A DNA stretch of 44,967 nucleotides from DASPTT01 sp035623275. Lineage in GTDB: Bacteria; Actinomycetota; Acidimicrobiia; Acidimicrobiales; UBA8190. The DNA lies in assembly GCA_035623275.1 (NCBI GenBank), contig DASPTT010000115.1, positions 1 through 44,967 on the forward strand, written 5' to 3'. Positions 32,723 through 40,800 of this stretch are shown here, in pieces (the stretch's first letter is position 1; each line of letters begins with the position of its first letter). The notes under the pieces are model-generated. The model did not search any database. It worked only from the letters and a program-made list of their open reading frames with translations, and was not told the DNA's origin. The translations under genes and the position numbers were made by a program.

Positions 32723-34018
32723 ATGGCCCTGGAGGGCCTGCGCATCCTCGACTTCACCCGCCTGGGCTTCGGCGCCCAGGCCACCTTGATCTGCGGGTGC
32801 CTCGGGGCCGACGTGGTCCGGGTCGAGTCGACCACCCGGCCCGACCCGGTCCGGGTCATGCCCCCCTACGTCCCCGAGCCCGGCGAGCGCGGCGAGGGCT
32901 TCGGCGCCGCCACGCTGGTCAACGCCGCCAGCGCCTCCAGCGCCAACCGGGGCGGGATCTTCTACAAGTACAACACCGGCGGCAAGCGCTCGATCACCGT
33001 CGACGCCCGCCATCCCGAGGGCCTGGCCCTGCTCAAGGACCTGGTGGCGCGCGCGGACGTGGTCACCGAGTCCTTCGCCGCGGGCACCTTGGCGCGCTGG
33101 GGCCTGTCCTACGAGACCATGCGCGAGATCCGCGACGACATCGTCTACGTGTCGATGTGCGGCTTCGGGCACTCGGGGCCCGACACCGCGCACGTCACCA
33201 TGGGCCCCACGGCCCAGGCCCTGACCGGTCTCACCTTCCTCGTGGGGCTGCCGGGGCGCCCGCCGGCGGGCTGGTCCTTCTCGTACCTCGACCACGTCGG
33301 CGGCTACCTGGGCGCCGTGGCCGTCCTGGCGGGGGTCCTGCACCGGCGCCGGACCGGCGAGGGCCAGCACATCGACGTGTCGCAGCTCGAGCCGGCCACG
33401 GCGCTGTCGGGTGCGCTGCTGCTCGACGCCGTCCTCAACGGCCGGCCGAGCCGGCGCCCGGGCTTCCCCACGGGCAACCGCCGCCACCATCCCCCGAGCG
33501 CGCCGGGCGGCGCCTACCGGGCGCTGGGTGAGGACAAGTGGGTCGCCATCTCCTGTCGCACCGAGGGCCAGTGGGCGTCGCTCGTACGCGCCGTCGGCTC
33601 CCCCGGGTGGGCCCAGGACCCGCGCTTCGCCACCGTGGCGAGCCGCCTCGAGCACGCGGACGCGCTCGACGCCCGGCTGGAGGAGTGGACATCGGCGCGC
33701 GACCGCTACGAGGTCATGGACCTGCTCCAGGCGGCGGGCGTCCCCGCCGGCGCCGTCCAGGACGCCGCGGACCGCCTCGAGCGCGACCCGCAGCTCGCGG
33801 CCCGCGGCCACTTCACGATGCTCGGCAATGCCGAGGTCCCGGCTATGCCCCTCGAAGGCGTGCCCGTGCACATGTCGGCCACGCCGCCGCACACGGGCGG
33901 CCGCGCCCGGCGCGGCCCGCCGCTGCTGGGGGAGGACAACGAGCGCGTGCTCGCCGAGTGGCTGGGCATGGGCGCCGGGGACGTGGCAGCGCTGGCGGCG
34001 CGAGGCGTGCTCTCGTGA
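32723..34018 (+). CDS. CaiB/BaiF family (type III) CoA-transferase, first of two
   Basis: A 431-residue family III CoA-transferase, moving CoA between carboxylic acids. N-terminal LRILDFTRLGFGAQATLICG and GADVVRVES, then KYNTGGKRSITVDARHPEG, and FSYLDHVGGYLGAVAVLAG containing the expected catalytic aspartate Asp190. GQHIDVSQLEPATAL and C-terminal GVPAGAVQDAADRLERDPQL complete the family pattern. ATG 32723 has GGGGAG upstream. GTG 32660, eight bases after a TATCGT hexamer, would add 21 Gly-rich residues and could be a leaderless start. First gene of an eight-gene operon in which every junction is a 4-base overlap; here GTGA at 34015-34018. Confidence 0.94.
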   Translation: MALEGLRILDFTRLGFGAQATLICGCLGADVVRVESTTRPDPVRVMPPYVPEPGERGEGFGAATLVNAASASSANRGGIFYKYNTGGKRSITVDARHPEGLALLKDLVARADVVTESFAAGTLARWGLSYETMREIRDDIVYVSMCGFGHSGPDTAHVTMGPTAQALTGLTFLVGLPGRPPAGWSFSYLDHVGGYLGAVAVLAGVLHRRRTGEGQHIDVSQLEPATALSGALLLDAVLNGRPSRRPGFPTGNRRHHPPSAPGGAYRALGEDKWVAISCRTEGQWASLVRAVGSPGWAQDPRFATVASRLEHADALDARLEEWTSARDRYEVMDLLQAAGVPAGAVQDAADRLERDPQLAARGHFTMLGNAEVPAMPLEGVPVHMSATPPHTGGRARRGPPLLGEDNERVLAEWLGMGAGDVAALAARGVLS

Positions 34019-35202
34019 CCGCCCCGCTCCAGGGGGTGCGCGTCCTCGAGATGGGGGACGAGTCCGTGGAGTACTGCGGCCGCATGCTGGCGGGCCTCGG
34101 GGCGGACGTCGTGCGCGTCGAGCCGCCCGAGGGCTCTCCGTCACGGCACGCCGGTCCCTTCCTCGACGACGAGCCCGGCCCCGACCGCAGCCTCGCCTTC
34201 TGGGCCGACAACGTGGGCAAGCGCTCCGTGGTGGTTCCCCACGACGCCGACGCGCAAGGGCTGTGCGGGGCCGCCGACGTCGTCGTCCACACCTTCGGCC
34301 CCGCCCGGGCGGCGGCGGCCGGGCTGGACTACGACGCGCTCGCGGCACGCCGGCCCGGGATCGTCGTCTGCGCCCTCACCCCCTTCGGCCAGAGCGGCCC
34401 CTGGGCCGACTACCTGGCCGACGACCTGATCCTCATGGCCCTCGGCGGCTCCATGGCGGCCTGCGGGTACGCGTCCGGGCCCGAGGGCTACGACACGCCG
34501 CCGCTCGCCTGTCTCGGGGACCAGGCGTGGCGCACGGCCGCGACCTACGCGGCCATCGCCGTGCTCGCCGCGCTGTGCTGGCGCGGGGAGCGCGTGGAGG
34601 GAGGCGGGCCCGGGGGCGACGGGGCCCGGGGACAGTTCATCGACGTGTCGGCCCACGAGTGCTCGGCGTCGATGACCGAGTGGCACCTCATGACCTACCT
34701 CTGCTCGGGTTTCGTCCACCGACGAGGGCCGCACCCGACGTTGACCGGCTCGGACGGCCGCGAGGTGGCCGCCCTCAACCCCGACTTCCTCGGCCCGCAC
34801 GTGTTCGCCAACATGCTCGAGATGCTCGAGCGCGACGGCGTGGCCGGTCCCCTTTCCGATCCCGAGTTCGCCGACCCCGCCCATCGAGCGGCCAACTACC
34901 GGGAGGTGTGGCGGGCGCTCAAGCGCCTGGCCGAGAAGCACGACGGCGAGGCGCTCTACCGCCTCGGCCAGCAGGCGGGCCTGCCCTGGGGCGTGATCCG
35001 GTCCCCCGACGAGGTCCTGGCCGACCGCCACTTGCGGGCCCGGGGCCACTTCGTCGAGCTCGAGCACCCCGAGCACGGCCGGCGTGCGCCGTATCCCGGC
35101 GCGCCCTTCCTCGCCCCCGCCTCCCCCTGGGTGATGGACCGCCGCCCCCCGAACCTGGGCGAGCACACCGACGAGGTGCGCGCCGAATGGCTGGCGCCGT
35201 GA
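34015..35202 (+). CDS. CaiB/BaiF family (type III) CoA-transferase, second
   Basis: A 395-residue paralogue of the preceding gene, with GVRVLEMGDESVEYCGRMLA, GADVVRVEPPEG, LTPFGQSGPW and the catalytic Asp169 in LACLGDQAWRTA. C-terminal GLPWGVIRSPDEVLADRHLRA matches the family. It is shorter in the first Rossmann region than its neighbour, and the two are quite divergent. Since type III enzymes form interlocked dimers, a heterodimer of the two products is possible (as reported for some two-subunit CoA-transferases) but unproven. GTG 34015 overlaps the previous stop as GTGA; the next junction is GTGA at 35199. Confidence 0.93.
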   Translation: MTAPLQGVRVLEMGDESVEYCGRMLAGLGADVVRVEPPEGSPSRHAGPFLDDEPGPDRSLAFWADNVGKRSVVVPHDADAQGLCGAADVVVHTFGPARAAAAGLDYDALAARRPGIVVCALTPFGQSGPWADYLADDLILMALGGSMAACGYASGPEGYDTPPLACLGDQAWRTAATYAAIAVLAALCWRGERVEGGGPGGDGARGQFIDVSAHECSASMTEWHLMTYLCSGFVHRRGPHPTLTGSDGREVAALNPDFLGPHVFANMLEMLERDGVAGPLSDPEFADPAHRAANYREVWRALKRLAEKHDGEALYRLGQQAGLPWGVIRSPDEVLADRHLRARGHFVELEHPEHGRRAPYPGAPFLAPASPWVMDRRPPNLGEHTDEVRAEWLAP

Positions 35203-36425
35203 GCCCGTCGCGCCGGGCCTGCATCGTCGGCGTCGGCGAGACCCGCTACGCCAGGTGGGGCGGCATCGACGACGCCAGCGAGTACTCCCTGGCCATCGAG
35301 GCCATCCTGGCCGCGCTGTCCGACGCCGGCATCGACGTCTCCGCGGTGGACGGCCTGTGCTCGTTCGCCGGCGACCGCAACGAGTCCACCTTCGTCGCCG
35401 CCGACCTCGGCATCGACGAGCTGCGCTACACCACCATGTCGTGGCTGCCGGGGGGCGGGGGCGCGTCCGCCGCGGTGACCGACGCGGCCATGGCCGTCGA
35501 GGCCGGGCAGGCGGACGTCGTGGTCGTCTACCGGTCGCTGTGCCAGGGCCAGTTCCGCCGTTTCGGGCGCGGGCCGGGCAACGAGCGCAGAGCGCGCCCG
35601 ACGCGCCTGCCCGGCGTGCGCCGGTCGAAGGGGCTGATCGACACGCATCTGGCCTTCACGCTGCCCTTCGGAGTGTTCGGCCCGCCCATCGCCTACGCCA
35701 TGGTCATGCAGCGCCACATGCACCGCTACGGCACCACCGCCGAGCACATGGGCCACGTGGCCGTCACGACCCGCGCCCACGCGGCCCGCAACCCCCGCGC
35801 CGTCATGGGGAGCCGCCCCATGACCATGGACGACTACCTGGCGTCGCGCATGGTGGCCGAGCCATTCCGGCTCTTCGACTGCTGCCTCGAGAACGACGGG
35901 GCGTGCGCGGTCGTCGTCACCAGCGAGGAGCAGGCCGCCGACCTGCGCCAGCGGGCGGTGGCCGTCCTCGCCGGCGCCCAGGGCACCGTCCGCGGCTACG
36001 GCCACGGCCAGTTCTGCAACGTGAACATGGACGACGACGACTACACCAGCGCCGGGGCCCGCACGGTGGCGGCGCGCCTGTGGGGACGCGCCGGCATCGG
36101 ACCGCATGACGTCGACGTGGCCCAGGTCTACGACCACTTCACCGGGCTCGTCCTGCTCTCCCTAGAGGACTTCGGCTTCTGCGGGCGAGGCGAGGGCGGC
36201 CCGTTCGCCGCCTCGGGCGCGCTGGCGTGGCCCGACGGCTCGGTACCCACGAACACCCACGGCGGGAGCCTCTCCGAGGCCTACATCCACGGCCTGAACC
36301 ACGTGGTCGAAGGCGTGCGCCAGCTGCGCGGCCAGTCGACCTGCCAGGTGGAGGGGGCCGAGACCTGCCTGGTCACGAGCGCCGCGGGCGTGCCCACCAG
36401 CGCGCTGGTGCTGGGGCGCGCATGA
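35199..36425 (+). CDS. Thiolase-fold protein A (Cys-less, lipid-transfer/aldolase-like)
   Basis: A 408-residue SCP-x/Ltp-type thiolase-fold protein: RACIVGVGETRYARWGGIDD at the N terminus, VYRSLCQGQF, DVDVAQVYDHFTGLVLLSLEDFGF and VPTNTHGGSLSEAYIHG. Alignment by eye with protein C puts Gly86 (SWLPGGGGAS) where thiolases have the acyl-accepting Cys, so normal thiolysis is unlikely. In the characterised Ltp2 enzymes a related Cys-less fold with a DUF35 partner does retro-aldol cleavage of steroid side-chain CoA thioesters. The Tyr in VYDHFT is a candidate catalytic residue. The GTG overlaps the CoA-transferase stop; ATG 35187 is an alternative. A DUF35 gene follows with ATGA. Confidence 0.92.
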   Translation: MSPSRRACIVGVGETRYARWGGIDDASEYSLAIEAILAALSDAGIDVSAVDGLCSFAGDRNESTFVAADLGIDELRYTTMSWLPGGGGASAAVTDAAMAVEAGQADVVVVYRSLCQGQFRRFGRGPGNERRARPTRLPGVRRSKGLIDTHLAFTLPFGVFGPPIAYAMVMQRHMHRYGTTAEHMGHVAVTTRAHAARNPRAVMGSRPMTMDDYLASRMVAEPFRLFDCCLENDGACAVVVTSEEQAADLRQRAVAVLAGAQGTVRGYGHGQFCNVNMDDDDYTSAGARTVAARLWGRAGIGPHDVDVAQVYDHFTGLVLLSLEDFGFCGRGEGGPFAASGALAWPDGSVPTNTHGGSLSEAYIHGLNHVVEGVRQLRGQSTCQVEGAETCLVTSAAGVPTSALVLGRA

Positions 36426-36859
36426 CGGCGCGCTGGTTCCCCGACGAGATGCCCATGCCCGCCGCCAGCGCCGAGACGGCCGGCTGGTGGCAGGCCGCCG
36501 CCGACCACCGCCTCGTGGTGCAGCGGTGCCTGGCCTGTGGGGCCACCAGGCACCCGCCCGGTCCGGTCTGCCCTCGATGCCGGTCGGCCGACGCCGAGCT
36601 GGCCGTGCTGCCCGGCACCGGGACGGTGTACACCTTCACGGTCGTGCACCAGGCGTTCATCCCGTCCCTCGGCGACCGCGTGCCCTATGTCGTCGCCGCC
36701 GTCGACCTCGACGGGGCCGGCGGGGCGCGCCTGGTGACGAACCTGGTCGACGTGGCTCCGGAGGAGGTCCGTATCGGCATGCCGGTGACCGTGGCGTGGG
36801 AGGACATGGGACCGGAGCTCGCGCTGCCGCGCTTTCGGCCCGTGCAGGAGCCCCGATGA
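36422..36859 (+). CDS. DUF35 OB-fold/zinc-ribbon protein A
   Basis: A 145-residue Zn-ribbon plus OB-fold acyl-CoA-binding protein. An N-terminal helix (AETAGWWQAAADHRLVVQRC) is followed by the rubredoxin-like ribbon with Cys36, Cys39, Cys50 and Cys53 (CLACG and CPRC), then the OB fold (GTVYTFTVVHQ, VPYVVAAVDLDG). DUF35 proteins complex with thiolase-fold enzymes and supply part of the CoA/acyl site. Its ATGA overlap with thiolase-fold gene A and ATGA with B places it between two possible partners; A is the usual order (enzyme then DUF35). Confidence 0.94.
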   Translation: MTARWFPDEMPMPAASAETAGWWQAAADHRLVVQRCLACGATRHPPGPVCPRCRSADAELAVLPGTGTVYTFTVVHQAFIPSLGDRVPYVVAAVDLDGAGGARLVTNLVDVAPEEVRIGMPVTVAWEDMGPELALPRFRPVQEPR

Positions 36860-38025
36860 CGGCCCCGGGCCGGCGCGCGGTGATCGCGGGGGCCGCCACC
36901 TCCGACTACCCGTACCTGCCCGAGCACTCCGAGCACGCGGTGCACGGCCAGGCGGCGGACCGGGCGCTGGCCGACGCCGGGCTCACGCTGGCGGACGTCG
37001 ACGGGTTGGCCACCGCCGGCTTCTTCCCCATGTACGCGGTGGGCGTGGCCGAGTACCTCGGCCTGCAGCCGACGTACCTCGACGAGACCAACACGGGCGG
37101 CTCGTCCTTCGAGGTCCTCGTGGAGCACGCGGCGCACGCGGTCGAGGCCGGCGCGGCCGAGGTCGTGCTCGTCACCTACGGCAGCATCCAGCTGTCGCAG
37201 ATGGGGCGGCGCCTCGGGACCGGCGGGGGCGGCGGGGGCGGGATGATGCCGGGACCGGCCGTCCACGACGCGCTGTGGGGCAACACGCTCGTCGGGAACT
37301 ACGCCATGGCGGCCCGCCGGCACATGCACGAGTTCGGCACGACGCCCGAGCAGCTCGCCGCGGTGGCCGTGACCATGCGGGAGCACGCCGGCCACAACCC
37401 CCAGGCGCAGTACCGCGACCCCATCACCGTGGACGACGTGCTCGGGTCGCGCCTGGTGGCCGACCCGCTGCACAAGCTGGACTGCTGCGTGATCTCCGAC
37501 GGCGGCGGCGCGTGCATCGTCACCACCGAGGAGCGCGCCCGGGACCTCCGCCGCCCACCCGTGTACGTCCTCGGTGCGTCGCACGCGTCGACGCATCACC
37601 TGAACCTCTCCGCCATGGGCCCGCTCACGACGACCGCCGCCGCCCTGAGCGGCCCGCGGGCCTTCGCCCGGGCCGGCGTCACGCCCGCCGACGTGGACGT
37701 CGCCCAGATCTACGACTCGTTCACCATCACGGTGGTCCTGACGGTCGAGGACCTCGGCTTCTGCGCCAAGGGCGAGGGCGGCGCCTTCGTGGAGGACGGT
37801 GGCCTCGGTCTCGGGGGCCGGCTGCCGACGAACACCGACGGCGGCGGGCTGTCGTCGTGCCACCCGGGCATGCGCGGCATGTTCCTCATCGTCGAGGCCG
37901 TGCGCCAGCTGCGCGGCGAGTGCGGGCGCATGCAGGTGCCCGAGGCGCGCGTCGCCGTGGCCCACGGCACCGGCGGCGTGCTGTCCACCGGCGCGACCCT
38001 CGTCCTCGGCAGGGAGGTCCCGTGA
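36856..38025 (+). CDS. Thiolase-fold protein B (Cys-less)
   Basis: A 389-residue thiolase-fold protein related to A. Motifs include RRAVIAGAATSDYPYLPEHS, LVTYGSIQLSQMGRR, DVDVAQIYDSFTITVVLTVEDLGF, LPTNTDGGGLSSCHPGMRG and AHGTGGVLSTGATLVLGR. The usual nucleophile position is Gly82 (ETNTGGSSFEV), so it also lacks the thiolase Cys. The Tyr in IYDSFT is retained as in A. A poly-Gly stretch (TGGGGGGGMM, about residues 116-124) lengthens one loop. ATGA overlap upstream and GTGA overlap downstream to DUF35 B, probably its partner. Probably a lyase/aldolase or acyl-CoA-binding component rather than a thiolase. Confidence 0.92.
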   Translation: MTAPGRRAVIAGAATSDYPYLPEHSEHAVHGQAADRALADAGLTLADVDGLATAGFFPMYAVGVAEYLGLQPTYLDETNTGGSSFEVLVEHAAHAVEAGAAEVVLVTYGSIQLSQMGRRLGTGGGGGGGMMPGPAVHDALWGNTLVGNYAMAARRHMHEFGTTPEQLAAVAVTMREHAGHNPQAQYRDPITVDDVLGSRLVADPLHKLDCCVISDGGGACIVTTEERARDLRRPPVYVLGASHASTHHLNLSAMGPLTTTAAALSGPRAFARAGVTPADVDVAQIYDSFTITVVLTVEDLGFCAKGEGGAFVEDGGLGLGGRLPTNTDGGGLSSCHPGMRGMFLIVEAVRQLRGECGRMQVPEARVAVAHGTGGVLSTGATLVLGREVP

Positions 38026-38471
38026 GCGGGCACACCAATCCCGCCGCGGCGCCGCCGGTCGACGACCGGCCGCCCAAGCCGCGGCCCGCGCCCGTGCTCG
38101 ACCCGGACTCGGCGCCCTACTACGGGGCCGCGCTCGAAGGGCGTCTCGTGGTGCAGCGCTGCGACACGTGTGGCAACACCCAGCTCTACGCCCGTGACCG
38201 GTGCCTGCGTTGTCGCAGCGAGGTCCGCTGGGTCGAGGCGTCGGGACGCGGCACGATCTACAGCTTCACGGTGATCCGCCAGCAGCACCAGCGCCCCTTC
38301 CGCACCTGGCTGCCCTACGTGGTGGCCCTCGTGGACCTGGAGGAAGGGCCGCGGGTCATGACCAACCTGGTCGAGTGCGACCCCGACCGGGTGCACATCG
38401 GCATGGCCGTGCGCGCGCGGTTCGAGCCGGTGTCCGAGGACGCCGGCATCGCGCTGTTCGAGCCGGCGTGA
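38022..38471 (+). CDS. DUF35 OB-fold/zinc-ribbon protein B
   Basis: A 149-residue DUF35 protein. After a Pro-rich N terminus come the helix PYYGAALEGRLVVQRC, zinc ligands Cys47, Cys50, Cys61 and Cys64 (CDTCG, CLRC) and the OB fold RGTIYSFTVIRQQ, LPYVVALVDLEEGPRVMTN. Expected to form a hetero-complex with thiolase-fold protein B. The GTG start overlaps the previous stop in GTGA (38022-38025). Its own TGA overlaps the next DUF35 gene in GTGA (38468-38471). Confidence 0.94.
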   Translation: MSGHTNPAAAPPVDDRPPKPRPAPVLDPDSAPYYGAALEGRLVVQRCDTCGNTQLYARDRCLRCRSEVRWVEASGRGTIYSFTVIRQQHQRPFRTWLPYVVALVDLEEGPRVMTNLVECDPDRVHIGMAVRARFEPVSEDAGIALFEPA

Positions 38472-38917
38472 GCCGTGAGCGCACCGTGAGCGCACCGGCG
38501 ACGACACCCGACGGGGCGCCCGGGACGGTCCCGGTGGCACCCGGCCTCTTCACCGAGGGCGAGGCGCCCCACCTGGTGGGGGCACGGTGCGCGGCGTGCG
38601 GCTCGCACCTCTTCCCCGCCAAGCCGCAGTGCCCCTACTGCTCGTCCGACGACGTCCGCGAGACCGCCCTCTCCTCGCGGGGCGTGCTGTGGGCGTGGAC
38701 GGCGGTGACCGCGCCCCCGCCCGGGTACCGGGGCGACGTTCCCTACGGGTTCGGCGTCGTCGAGCTGCCCGAGGGCATCCGGGTCCTGGCGCGCCTCACG
38801 GTGGCGGACCCGGCCGCGCTCGAGGCGGGACAGCCCATGGACCTTCGGATCGTGCCCCTCCACACCGACGACGAGGGCCGGACGGTGACCACCTTCGCCT
38901 TCGCGCCTGCGCCATGA
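38468..38917 (+). CDS. DUF35 OB-fold/zinc-ribbon protein C
   Basis: A 149-residue DUF35 protein with zinc ligands Cys41, Cys44, Cys55 and Cys58 (CAACG, CPYC) and an OB fold with VLWAWTAVTAPPPGYRGDVP and YGFGVVELPEGIRVLARL. It differs from A and B by lacking the N-terminal WW/YY helix motif and by the PPPGY loop, and its gene precedes rather than follows its likely partner thiolase C (ATGA overlap at 38914). GTG 38468 is preferred for the overlap. GTG 38486, six codons later, is an alternative. Confidence 0.93.
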   Translation: MSRERTVSAPATTPDGAPGTVPVAPGLFTEGEAPHLVGARCAACGSHLFPAKPQCPYCSSDDVRETALSSRGVLWAWTAVTAPPPGYRGDVPYGFGVVELPEGIRVLARLTVADPAALEAGQPMDLRIVPLHTDDEGRTVTTFAFAPAP

Positions 38918-40077
38918 CCGACGTCACGATCGCCGGCGTGGGTATGCATCCCTTCGGGCGCTTCGAAGGGGTGTCCGCCACCGACATGGGCGTGGTGGCG
39001 GTGCGCCGCGCCCTGGACGAGGCCGGGGTGGGGCGGGGCGGGTTCCAGGCCGCGTTCTGCGCCACCGCCTACGGCGGCGTGGCCAGCGGGCACAAGGTCC
39101 TCGGCGCGCTGGGGATGACCGGCACGCCCATCGTCGACGTGGAGGCCGGCTGCGCCAGCGGCGCCGCCGCGCTCATGCTGGGCGCCTCGGCCATCGAGGC
39201 CGGCCAGTACGACACGGTGGTCGTCTTCGGCGTCGAGAAGATGCCCAAGGGGATCATCCGCTCGTCGTTCTTCGAGCCCTGGCAGGAGGAGGCGGGTTTC
39301 GCGGCCACCCCCGCCTACTTCGCCCTGCGCGCCCAGCGCCTCATGGCCGGGTCGGGGGTGACGAAGGAGCATCTGGCCGCCGTCGTGGTGAAGAACCGCG
39401 CCAACGGGGTGGGCAACCCCGACGCCATGTTCCGGAGCCCGGTCGACGCCGCCGCGGTCCTCGGCTCGCGCGTCGTGTGCGAGCCCCTGCACCTGTGGAT
39501 GCTCTGCTCGCCCAACGAGGGCGCGGCGTGCGTCGTGCTCCGGGGGGGCGGGGGCGCCGGCACGGGCGGGGGCGCCGGGGCGGGCGCCGGGGGGACCGTG
39601 CGCGTGGCCGCCGCCGTGCTGCGGTCCCATCTCCCCGGTGCGGTGCTTTCCGAGTCGACGCCCATGTCCGGCCTGGTGGACGACACGATCCCCTCCCCGA
39701 GCACCCTGGCCGCCGACGCCGCCTACGAGGCCGCGGGGATCGGCCCCCGCGACCTCGACGTGGTCGAGTGCCAGGACACCGATGCCGCACGCGAGCTGCT
39801 CGCCTACGAGGAGCTGCGCCTGTGTCCCCCCGGCGGCGCGGCCCGGCTCCTCGAACGCGGCGACAGCGCGCCCGGCGGTGCCCTGCCGGTCAACCCCAGC
39901 GGCGGCCTGCTCGCCAAGGGCGAGCCGCTCGGTGCATCCGCGCTCGGACAGGTGGTCGAGCTCGTCCACCAGCTGCGCGGCCGGGCCGGCGAGCGCCAGG
40001 TCGATGGGGCGCGGGTGGGACTGGCCCACACCGTCGGCCGCGGGGCCAACGCCGGGGTCGTCGTCCTCGTGCGCTGA
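38914..40077 (+). CDS. Thiolase-family protein C (Cys nucleophile present)
   Basis: A 387-residue SCP-x-type thiolase. Unlike A and B it keeps the nucleophile Cys80 in DVEAGCASGAAALM. NPSGGLLAKGEPLGASALGQ shows Glu in place of the His of the classical GHPLG loop, as in several SCP2/lipid-transfer-type thiolases. C-terminal GLAHTVGRGANAGVVVL replaces the classical Cys loop. A Gly/Ala-rich insert of about 20 residues (roughly 210-230) is probably a flexible loop. It could perform the terminal thiolytic or acyl-transfer step. It is the last gene of the eight-gene operon. DUF35 C, overlapping upstream, is the probable partner. Confidence 0.93.
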   Translation: MTDVTIAGVGMHPFGRFEGVSATDMGVVAVRRALDEAGVGRGGFQAAFCATAYGGVASGHKVLGALGMTGTPIVDVEAGCASGAAALMLGASAIEAGQYDTVVVFGVEKMPKGIIRSSFFEPWQEEAGFAATPAYFALRAQRLMAGSGVTKEHLAAVVVKNRANGVGNPDAMFRSPVDAAAVLGSRVVCEPLHLWMLCSPNEGAACVVLRGGGGAGTGGGAGAGAGGTVRVAAAVLRSHLPGAVLSESTPMSGLVDDTIPSPSTLAADAAYEAAGIGPRDLDVVECQDTDAARELLAYEELRLCPPGGAARLLERGDSAPGGALPVNPSGGLLAKGEPLGASALGQVVELVHQLRGRAGERQVDGARVGLAHTVGRGANAGVVVLVR

Positions 40078-40141
40078 GTCCTCCGTCGACCGTCCCGACC
40101 CGACGACCACAGACCCCGAGGGCCGACGTCCGTAGGCCCCC

Positions 40142-40155
40142 TAAGCTGCGGCCGG
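40142..40155 (+). promoter_or_regulatory. Candidate leaderless promoter of the CYTH-like gene
   Basis: TAAGCT (40142-40147) stands eight bases before the ATG at 40156, with no Shine-Dalgarno sequence. It is the fourth case in the window of a TAnGCT-like -10 placed for leaderless initiation. Confidence 0.4.
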
Positions 40156-40800
40156 ATGACGGTGCGCCCCATCGACGGGTCGGACGCGCGTGGCAGCGCG
40201 CGCCTCGAGGTTCGCTGGATCTTGCCCGGTCCACCCCCCTCGCCGGCGCTCGACTGGTTCGAGGCCTATCCCGTGACGACCGAGGCACGCGAGGACAGCT
40301 ACCTCGTGGTGCCGCGTCTGCCCGGTCTGGCCGTGAAGATCCGTGGGCACACAGCGGTGGACGTGAAGGCCTATCGCGGCAGCCCCGGCACTCTGGAAGT
40401 GCCGGGGGCCGCCGAGGGACGCCTGGGTCTCTGGAGCAAGTGGTCCTTCCTCCTCGGCGAGCGGATCCAGTACCCCGTGGACTCCCGCAGTTGGCAGCGC
40501 GTGGAGAAGCGACGGAGGATGACCGCCTTCCTCCCCGACGACGACCGGGTGATCGCGGCACCGCTCGCGCCGGACGACCGGCTCATCTGCGTGGTCGAGC
40601 TGTCCGACGTCGCCGTCGGGGATGCCACCTGGTGGACGCTCGCACTCGAGTCGGCCGGCCCCACGGATCGGCTGCGCGATGCGATCGTGGCCACTGCGGG
40701 CCGGTTCCTGGGTAGCGGCATGCCGGCCCAGATCCGGCTCCGGCTGGAGGACTCGAGGCCGTACTCCGAGTGGCTCGAGGGCGTCGAGGCTCGCGACTAG
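40156..40800 (+). CDS. Unknown protein, possible CYTH-like fold
   Basis: A 214-residue protein without a family I can name. The order RLEVRWILPGP, LDWFEAYPVTT, REDSYLVVPRLPGLAVKIRG, TAVDVKAYRG and GRLGLWSKWSF resembles CYTH/triphosphate-tunnel proteins: an ExR/K pattern on the first strand, then alternating charged strands ending in K-W. This is a pattern impression only. The C-terminal half (LICVVELSDVAVGDATWWTL) continues an alternating strand pattern. It stands alone between the thiolase operon and the convergent acyl-CoA ligase, and its TAG shares the CTAG at 40797-40800 with the ligase stop. No signal peptide or membrane helix. Confidence 0.7.
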   Translation: MTVRPIDGSDARGSARLEVRWILPGPPPSPALDWFEAYPVTTEAREDSYLVVPRLPGLAVKIRGHTAVDVKAYRGSPGTLEVPGAAEGRLGLWSKWSFLLGERIQYPVDSRSWQRVEKRRRMTAFLPDDDRVIAAPLAPDDRLICVVELSDVAVGDATWWTLALESAGPTDRLRDAIVATAGRFLGSGMPAQIRLRLEDSRPYSEWLEGVEARD

